From: an uncultured Colwellia sp.
GTDB lineage: Bacteria > Pseudomonadota > Gammaproteobacteria > Enterobacterales > Alteromonadaceae
NCBI GenBank assembly: GCA_913020705.1
Contig: CAJWBY010000151.1
Coordinates: 1-11,025, forward strand
Reading direction: 5' to 3'
Length of the DNA stretch: 11,025 bases
Numbering within the stretch: the stretch's first letter is position 1; each line of letters starts with the position of its first letter. The position numbers and the translations under genes are program-made. Shown here piece after piece: positions 6,616 through 11,025 of this stretch. The notes under the pieces were generated by a model that saw nothing but the letters and a program-made list of their open reading frames with translations, ran no database searches and was not told the DNA's origin.

Positions 6616-7986
6616 TTATAAAAACGGTGACCAAGCAGGTGCTTTAACTTCACCATCAACCGCGGGTAAACGCGCTTTAAATCTTCCATCGACAGATACT
6701 AAACTAAGCACTTGCCTATTATTATGTAATGTACTGTAAATTATCATGCCGCCATTTGGAGCAATACTCGGCGACTCATCTAAACGTGTTGTAGTTAGCA
6801 CTTGAAAAATCCCTGACTCTAACTCTTGTTTTGCTAAATGATAATTTCCTCGCGTTCTATTAACCATAATTAGCTGTCGACCATCTGGCGTAATTGAACC
6901 TCCAAGATTCATCTCACCATCAAATGTCAAACGTTTTACGCGACCATCTATTAAATTTACGCGATATAGCTGAGGTTTACCACCCCGTTCTGAACTAAAT
7001 ACTAATGATTTACCGTCAGGGCTCCAACTTGGCTCTGCATCAATGGCACGATGACGTGTAATTCTACGTAATTTTCCTGTTGCTACATCCATTACATAAA
7101 GTTCTGAATTACCATCTTTTGATAGCATCATTGCCATTTTATCACCATTAGGTGACCAACGAGGTGCACTATTTATACCTTTATGATCGCTAATCATAGT
7201 ACGCTTACCGGTATAAATATCAATAACATATATTTTTTGTTGGTTATTCTCAAATGTTGAATACGCTAATTGGTTACCATTTGGATGCCATGATGGCGAC
7301 ATTAAAGGTTCTTTTGAACTCAATAATACGTTTTCATTAACACCATCATAATCAGCAATGACTAATTGAAAAGGAAACTCACCTTCATCCCGCACAATAA
7401 CGTAGGCAATTTTTGTTAGAAATGCGCCTTTACTTCCCGTTAGTTTCTCATAAATAACATTACTGATGTGATGTCCGTAACGACGAAATTGGTCTGAACT
7501 AATTTCGAACTCACCTTCAGCATGAATATGATCTGAAGTCTGAACTAATTCACCATTACTCAACATCTGTGATTGACCACCTGTTATTTGACCGCGTATC
7601 ACATCAACTAACTGGTAACTTATTTTGTAACGACCAATACCTATGCCATTTATTTGCCCAACGACAACAGCTTCAACACCTTCATTTGCCCATGCTGAGT
7701 AATCAACTTCTTTGTCTGTAAAAGGAGTTTGAGGAAATCTATTTTCTTTTATTGGATTAAATTTACCGCTTCGCAGTAAATCTTCACTAATAATATTAGA
7801 GATATTATCAGTGAGTGGTTCGGTGCCAGTCCATTTAAAAGGCAAAACTGCAATAGGTCTTGCGCTATCAATGCCTTCAGTAATTACAATTTCAAGGGTT
7901 GCAAGCGCACTGTTAGATATCAGTACGATAAAGAAAATAAAAGCTATTTTAAATTTATTCATATGTTTTACTATTTTCTCATTCAT
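6616..7986 (-). CDS. tolB: Tol-Pal system protein TolB, periplasmic beta-propeller
   Basis: TolB is the soluble periplasmic partner that binds Pal and is released when TolA engages it. The mature protein has an N-terminal alpha/beta domain (about 31-185, including [13 protein letters not shown] and [18 protein letters not shown]) and a C-terminal six-bladed propeller whose WD40-like PD40 repeats are visible as [13 protein letters not shown] (232-), [11 protein letters not shown] (276-), [13 protein letters not shown] (320-), [11 protein letters not shown] (364-), [13 protein letters not shown] (407-) and a final AWSPFL that closes the propeller. The start is uncertain. The ATG at 7986 has no Shine-Dalgarno sequence. 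The in-frame ATG at 7962 gives a more standard signal peptide (MNKFKIAF, then a hydrophobic core and SNSALA cleavage), also with only a weak GAGAA about 17 bases upstream. The product is 456 or 448 residues, against 430 in E. coli. It follows tolA after 53 bases. Confidence 0.97.
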   Translation of the reverse strand: MNEKIVKHMNKFKIAFIFFIVLISNSALATLEIVITEGIDSARPIAVLPFKWTGTEPLTDNISNIISEDLLRSGKFNPIKENRFPQTPFTDKEVDYSAWANEGVEAVVVGQINGIGIGRYKISYQLVDVIRGQITGGQSQMLSNGELVQTSDHIHAEGEFEISSDQFRRYGHHISNVIYEKLTGSKGAFLTKIAYVIVRDEGEFPFQLVIADYDGVNENVLLSSKEPLMSPSWHPNGNQLAYSTFENNQQKIYVIDIYTGKRTMISDHKGINSAPRWSPNGDKMAMMLSKDGNSELYVMDVATGKLRRITRHRAIDAEPSWSPDGKSLVFSSERGGKPQLYRVNLIDGRVKRLTFDGEMNLGGSITPDGRQLIMVNRTRGNYHLAKQELESGIFQVLTTTRLDESPSIAPNGGMIIYSTLHNNRQVLSLVSVDGRFKARLPAVDGEVKAPAWSPFL

Positions 7987-8039
7987 TGGTTGTTGGTCAT
8001 TAAATGTTAAACATTACAATTAAAACTAGGATGTCACGA

Positions 8040-8936
8040 TTAGAACTCAGGTACCACGGTTAAACTAATAGTTCGCATTTCTTTGAACACTTCAGGATCT
8101 TTAGATACTGGTAATGTTCCTGCTTTATAAATTGCAGTTTTTGAAGCGTTACAAACAACCTTATCGCCTTTACCTATAATGACATTAGTTACAAAACCTG
8201 ATGGTGCAAGACTTATCGTTAATTTACAAGACTTACCTTCCATGGTGCTGCGATCCGTTATTAATCGTCCTTGAATAGTTTGACGTATTAATGCAGTGAA
8301 TCGCCCTACTTCTGTCATTGTTTGTTTATTGCGCGCTTTTTGTCTAACAGCCATTTCTTCAGCCATCTGTTGTTCTAATAATTTTTGTTGTTGTGCGCGT
8401 TCTTTCGCTTCTCTTTCTTTACGCTTTTTTTCTGCTGCTTTTTTCTTAAGTAAGTCGTCAGCCTTTTTTGCTGCCTTCTCTTCTTTCAATCGTTTAGCTT
8501 TTGCATCAGCGGCAGCATTTTCAGCAATTTTCTGTTCTTTTTCTTTCTGTGCACGTAACTTTTCTGCTGCATTTGCTTTTGCTCGGGCTTTTTTTGCCGC
8601 TGAATCCGCCGCTTTCTTTTCTATTTCTTTTTTCTTTCTTTGTTGTTCAAGTGCCTTAATACGTTTTTCTTCTTTAGCTCTTTTCTTTTTAGCAGAAGCT
8701 ACTTGTTGTTCAAGCTCTCTTAGTGCTTTCGCATCGTCTAGTTTTTTCTTCTTAATTTTATTTACTTGTGCTTCGATTTTGCTTTTATCAACAATAGTCG
8801 CTTGAATCGTTTGTACTTGAACAACTTTTGGCGGCGCTTTTGGTGCATGATCAAAATTTCCCATGAGTAGCACCGCGGCTAAAGCAACATGCAGTAAAAA
8901 ACTAAGCGTTAATGCTATGGTGAATTTTCGACTCAT
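8040..8936 (-). CDS. tolA: Tol-Pal energy-transducing protein TolA
   Basis: TolA is the inner-membrane-anchored rod that carries TolQR motor energy across the periplasm to TolB and Pal. It has three domains. Residues about 6-26 are a transmembrane helix with the S-x3-H motif (Ser12, His16) that contacts TolQ. Residues about 50-205 are a Lys/Ala/Glu-rich continuous helix (KKKRAKEEKRIKALEQQRKK type). Residues about 208-298 are the globular C-terminal domain with Cys237 and Cys262, placed like the conserved disulfide pair, and ending in SLTVVPEF. At 298 residues it is much shorter than E. coli TolA (421), almost all from the helical domain. The start is four bases after the tolR stop, with GGAGC inside the tolR end serving as the Shine-Dalgarno sequence, so the two are translationally coupled. 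Confidence 0.97.
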   Translation of the reverse strand: MSRKFTIALTLSFLLHVALAAVLLMGNFDHAPKAPPKVVQVQTIQATIVDKSKIEAQVNKIKKKKLDDAKALRELEQQVASAKKKRAKEEKRIKALEQQRKKKEIEKKAADSAAKKARAKANAAEKLRAQKEKEQKIAENAAADAKAKRLKEEKAAKKADDLLKKKAAEKKRKEREAKERAQQQKLLEQQMAEEMAVRQKARNKQTMTEVGRFTALIRQTIQGRLITDRSTMEGKSCKLTISLAPSGFVTNVIIGKGDKVVCNASKTAIYKAGTLPVSKDPEVFKEMRTISLTVVPEF

Positions 8937-8939
8937 GAT

Positions 8940-9365
8940 TTATTTAGCTCCGGGATCTGTCATTAAACCAACAGAAGGTACACCCGCTTTTTGCTGTAAA
9001 AGCACCATCAACTGAATTACAGCATCATATGACACGGCCCCATCACCGTTAACAACAACAGGCGTATCAGGATCTACTTTTAAATGTGCTGCTACTAATG
9101 TAGCAACTTGTTCAGCTGACATAGGTTCATTCTTGCTCGTACCAACCGCTAAATAATAATTACCATCTGCATCAACTGAAGCGACCAGAGGTGGTTTTGA
9201 ATCTTTGTCGAGAGCTTCAGCATCAGCTTTAGGTAAATCGACTTTCACACCTTGCGTAACCAGTGGTGCAGTTACCATAAAAATAATCAGTAATACCAAC
9301 ATAACATCAATGTATGGCACTACGTTGATTTCAGCAACTTTACGGCGTCTTACTCTTTTATACAT
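8940..9365 (-). CDS. tolR: Tol-Pal motor protein TolR (ExbD family)
   Basis: TolR is the single-span inner-membrane subunit that with TolQ forms the proton channel energising TolA. The 141 residues match the family (E. coli 142). The basic cytoplasmic N-terminus (MYKRVRRRKVAEINVVPYID) leads to the transmembrane helix (about 18-36), whose Asp20 corresponds to the proton-carrying Asp23 of E. coli. The periplasmic domain follows (KVDLPKADAEAL; PVVVNGDGAVSYDAVIQLM; GVPSVGLMTDP). A strong Shine-Dalgarno sequence GGAGGA lies 7-8 bases before the ATG, the best in the operon, fitting the need for more TolR than TolA. It is separated from tolQ by 21 bases. Confidence 0.98.
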   Translation of the reverse strand: MYKRVRRRKVAEINVVPYIDVMLVLLIIFMVTAPLVTQGVKVDLPKADAEALDKDSKPPLVASVDADGNYYLAVGTSKNEPMSAEQVATLVAAHLKVDPDTPVVVNGDGAVSYDAVIQLMVLLQQKAGVPSVGLMTDPGAK

Positions 9366-9386
9366 AAGATATTCCTCCGTTGGTGC

Positions 9387-10064
9387 TTATTGTTCAATTG
9401 TGCTTTGACGTTGCAAAATGCTCGAAAATTCTTCCATGAAATTACCGTAGCCATTTTCTAGCTTTTCGACATGATGACTGAATCGGTTAAAGGCCATTAC
9501 AGCAGGAATAGCTGCAAACAATCCCATGGCTGTTGCAATTAAAGCTTCAGCAATACCTGGAGCAACCATAGCGAGTGTTGCTTGCTCTACAGCACCTAAT
9601 GCAATAAACGAATTCATAATGCCCCAAACAGTCCCAAACAAACCAATATAAGGGCTTATAGAACCAACAGTCGCCATAAAGGGTAAATGGGTTTCAAGGT
9701 GGTCAACCTCTCGCGAAAGTGCGACACGCATAGCTCTATGAGTTCCGTCAACAATAGCTTGCGGTGAATCCTGATTACTCTTTCTCAGACGAGCAAACTC
9801 TTTAAAGCCAGAGACAAATAAACTTTCAATACCAGTTACGGGTCCTTTTGAAGAAACCTCATTATAGAGTTTGCTTAAATCAGCACCGCTCCAAAACTTA
9901 TCTTCAAAATTTTTCATTTGCGCTTGAGCATCATTAAGTACTTTTCGACGTTGAAATATCATCGCCCAACAAGAAATGGAGAAACCCAATAGAATGATCA
10001 TTACAGATTTGACTAATAGACTGGCTTGAAGAAATAAATCAAAGATAGAGATTTCAGCTGACAC
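9387..10064 (-). CDS. tolQ: Tol-Pal motor protein TolQ (MotA/ExbB family)
   Basis: TolQ is the pentameric inner-membrane stator of the Tol motor. The 225 residues include three membrane helices: about 14-36, 130-155 and 165-190, with the large cytoplasmic loop (40-125) between the first and second. The channel threonines are in register with E. coli: Thr145 ([10 protein letters not shown]) and Thr178 ([13 protein letters not shown]). The family signature of TolQ/ExbB ([20 protein letters not shown] region) is intact. The start codon is GTG at 10064-10062, set by AGGAG nine bases upstream. The gene overlaps the end of ybgC by 11 bases, which points to translational coupling. Confidence 0.98.
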   Translation of the reverse strand: MSAEISIFDLFLQASLLVKSVMIILLGFSISCWAMIFQRRKVLNDAQAQMKNFEDKFWSGADLSKLYNEVSSKGPVTGIESLFVSGFKEFARLRKSNQDSPQAIVDGTHRAMRVALSREVDHLETHLPFMATVGSISPYIGLFGTVWGIMNSFIALGAVEQATLAMVAPGIAEALIATAMGLFAAIPAVMAFNRFSHHVEKLENGYGNFMEEFSSILQRQSTIEQ

Positions 10065-10464
10065 GTTTTAACGCTCCTAATATTTTTTCGGGGATGGCAC
10101 AAGGTTTAGCAAGCTTTAAGTTAATACAAGCAATTCGCACAACAACAGAACAAATGATTGTGTTTTGTTGGTTACTGATTTGTTGAGTAAAAACTAGACT
10201 GGCGCGTTTAAATTCGCTGATCCATGATTTCACCATAAGTAAATCATCTAACTTGGCTGAAGCCATATTATCCATTTCAACTCTTCTGACCACCAAACCA
10301 ATGTTTTGTTCTAAAAAAAATGATTGATTTGCATTCAACTCTCTAAGCCATTCAGTTCGAGCTCGTTCACAAAATTTCAAATAGTTTGCGTGATAAACAA
10401 TACCGCCGGCATCTGTATCTTCATAATAGACTCGGACAGGGTAATCATATTTAATATTTGGCAT
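10054..10464 (-). CDS. ybgC: Acyl-CoA thioesterase YbgC (hotdog fold), Tol-Pal associated
   Basis: YbgC hydrolyses acyl-CoA esters and in several bacteria associates with phospholipid-synthesis proteins; it is the regular first gene of the tol-pal operon, though not needed for the motor. The 136 residues cover one hotdog domain. The active-site motif is clear: [19 protein letters not shown] with Asp18 and His25 at the same positions as in E. coli, followed by [10 protein letters not shown]. The C-terminal half carries the usual strands ([32 protein letters not shown]). There is no clear Shine-Dalgarno sequence before the ATG, so initiation may be weak or leaderless-like. The gene lies 510 bases after ruvB, a wider gap than is usual, and overlaps tolQ. 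Confidence 0.95.
   Translation of the reverse strand: MPNIKYDYPVRVYYEDTDAGGIVYHANYLKFCERARTEWLRELNANQSFFLEQNIGLVVRRVEMDNMASAKLDDLLMVKSWISEFKRASLVFTQQISNQQNTIICSVVVRIACINLKLAKPCAIPEKILGALKRVS
10074..10078 (-). promoter_or_regulatory. Ribosome binding site that fixes the GTG start of tolQ
   Basis: AGGAG (10078-10074) inside the end of ybgC lies nine bases from GTG at 10064. No in-frame ATG is available nearby, and downstream starts would remove the N-terminus before the first membrane helix. Confidence 0.75.
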
Positions 10465-10554
10465 GAGTTAATTGAAATAAATAGCTTAGTGCTTCAAAGT
10501 TATTAATATTTTAATTAAAAATAACAACCTAGACGCTTTTTTATAGTTAAAGCT

Positions 10555-10583
10555 ATATTAATGATAATGCAGCCTAACGACAA
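10555..10583 (-). promoter_or_regulatory. Candidate promoter of the ybgC-tol-pal operon
   Basis: TTGTCG (10583-10578) and TAATAT (10560-10555) with a 17-base spacer; each box matches four of six positions. The leader to ybgC would be about 84 bases. The strand is AT-rich, and other weak -10 boxes (for example TATAAA nearby) could be the real one. Confidence 0.35.
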
Positions 10584-10685
10584 GCGTTGAGTCGTAAACT
10601 AATGTAACATTTTTTATAAAACATATATTTAGTGAATAAACCCTTTACAGGTTAGATAAGAGTTAACGTTTGAGGAACTTAAATA

Positions 10686-10738
10686 GCATTAGTTTTTCTA
10701 ATGCGAAACATCTAATTTTATTAGCTTGTTAAATTAGA
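10686..10738. repeat. Two adjacent hairpins in the ruvB-ybgC spacer
   Basis: GCATTAG and CTAATGC (10686-10692, 10698-10704) form a 7-bp stem with a loop of five T. TCTAATTT and AAATTAGA (10711-10718, 10731-10738) form an 8-bp stem with a 12-base loop. Both stems share a CTAAT core. Neither is followed by a long T run on either strand, so they are not standard terminators. Confidence 0.5.
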
Positions 10739-10782
10739 GAGGTTACTCTAAAATTCACTTGTTCTTTGAGCTAGCACACAAA

Positions 10783-10866
10783 TTATTCAAGTTTGTCTTC
10801 ACTGATATAACGGGGTAGTCGATAGCCAAAGGACTTGAATTGATTTCTATCATTTCTCTCTGACAT
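10783..10866 (-). CDS. Possible 27-residue small protein, unrecognised
   Basis: An ATG at 10866 opens a frame ending in TAA at 10783. The product starts MSERNDRNQFKSFGYRLPRY and ends ISEDKLE; it is polar, with no membrane segment or signal. Its composition looks more protein-like than the surrounding AT-rich spacer, and the MSER-type start recalls short cytoplasmic proteins, but I know no family that matches. Upstream signals are poor (AGGG about 13-16 bases before the ATG, AAGGA further away). It may be a real small gene, the broken start of a lost gene, or chance. Confidence 0.25.
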   Translation of the reverse strand: MSERNDRNQFKSFGYRLPRYISEDKLE

Positions 10867-10894
10867 GTTTATTTGGAACCCTATTTCCTTCTAT

Positions 10895-10942
10895 CAACTT
10901 TATTTATAAGTTGGCCCACATAATTTATGTGGGCTTTTTTTT
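10895..10942 (+). terminator. Intrinsic terminator with tandem hairpins, plus strand
   Basis: CAACTT/AAGTTG (10895-10900, 10908-10913) is followed at once by a strong 8-bp G+C-rich stem GCCCACAT/ATGTGGGC (10914-10921, 10927-10934) and a run of eight T (10935-10942). On the minus strand no T run follows, so it is not a normal terminator for ruvB. It must end a plus-strand transcript, yet no plus-strand gene is visible upstream in the window. Confidence 0.7.
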
Positions 10943-10974
10943 GTCTAAAATTCAATTAATTAATGTATTGTTTG

Positions 10975-11025
10975 TTAAACAGGTTTGTCTAAACCGAAAT
11001 GTTGGTAAGCACGTTCGGTAGCAAT
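10975..11025 (-). CDS. ruvB: RuvB Holliday-junction helicase, last 16 residues
   Basis: The frame entering from the right edge ends IATERAYQHFGLDKPV then TAA. This matches the end of RuvB, where the winged-helix domain closes with an ATxRAYxHFG motif (MATTRAWNHFG in E. coli). RuvB is the AAA+ motor that with RuvA drives branch migration. In many gammaproteobacteria ruvB lies directly upstream of ybgC-tolQ, which supports the call. Only the C-terminus is visible. Confidence 0.85.
   Translation of the reverse strand: MATERAYQHFGLDKPV

Larger units (their letters stand above)
10465..10974. other. Structured 510-base spacer between ruvB and the tol operon
   Basis: No convincing protein gene. 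It contains, from low to high coordinates, the probable tol promoter, hairpins at 10686-10738, a doubtful 27-codon minus-strand ORF at 10783-10866, and a plus-strand terminator at 10895-10942. ruvB and ybgC are close neighbours in many gammaproteobacteria, so the length and the terminator facing the wrong way for ruvB suggest extra content such as a small RNA or the remnant of a lost gene. Confidence 0.6.

Noticed and set aside
8296..8805. A long plus-strand open frame (169 codons) opposite tolA, rich in Ala, Ser, Phe and Cys
   Set aside because: It is the reverse reading of the Lys/Ala/Glu-rich TolA helix, whose codons contain few stops when reversed; it has no start signal and no protein character.
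10571..10592. GCCTAAC and GTTGAGT, which fit the RYYYAAC and GTTRRRY ends of an integron attC site
   Set aside because: The two motifs are only a few bases apart, while attC sites need inner arms and at least about 55 bases; the arms also pair poorly. No integrase or cassette is present.

Overview
The window looks like chromosomal DNA from an AT-rich marine gammaproteobacterium, most like the Alteromonadales (Colwellia/Thalassotalea type). The evidence is a complete Tol-Pal cluster in the gammaproteobacterial order, the conserved neighbours ruvB upstream and tRNA-Lys plus nadA downstream, proteins very close in length and key residues to those of E. coli, and A+T-rich spacers. The assignment comes from gene content and protein character, not from a database search. 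Every intact gene lies on the minus strand, so transcription runs from high to low coordinates.

Reading in the direction of transcription: the last 16 codons of ruvB (10975-11025); a 510-base spacer with several hairpins, a strong plus-strand intrinsic terminator, a doubtful 27-codon ORF and the probable tol promoter; then ybgC-tolQ-tolR-tolA-tolB-pal-cpoB (10464 down to 5194), closely packed with an 11-base ybgC/tolQ overlap. This unit encodes the trans-envelope machine that constricts the outer membrane at division. TolQ and TolR form the proton-driven inner-membrane motor, TolA spans the periplasm, TolB and the lipoprotein Pal act at the outer membrane and peptidoglycan, and CpoB coordinates with peptidoglycan synthesis. 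After cpoB come tRNA-Lys(UUU) with a strong promoter, nadA (quinolinate synthase) with its own promoter, and tRNA-Ser(GGA) with an intrinsic terminator.

The left third is accessory in character. Between tRNA-Ser and a hybrid histidine kinase is about 1 kb without an intact gene. On the plus strand at about 2591-3177 it holds the decayed C-terminal third of a gene that reads like rtcR, the sigma-54 activator of the RtcBA RNA-repair operon. Frameshifts and stops break it, and its N-terminal and AAA+ parts are gone. A six-helix membrane hybrid histidine kinase follows (580-2331), with one unusual residue in its ATP-binding G2 box. At the left edge is the 5' part of a secreted beta-barrel outer-membrane protein gene. 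A perfect 21-base palindrome overlaps its predicted transcription start.

No CRISPR array, insertion sequence, integrase or phage gene is visible. I do not see a wholly new system. The items most worth a second look are the rtcR remnant, the palindrome in front of the outer-membrane protein gene, and the structured ruvB-ybgC spacer with an orphan plus-strand terminator.
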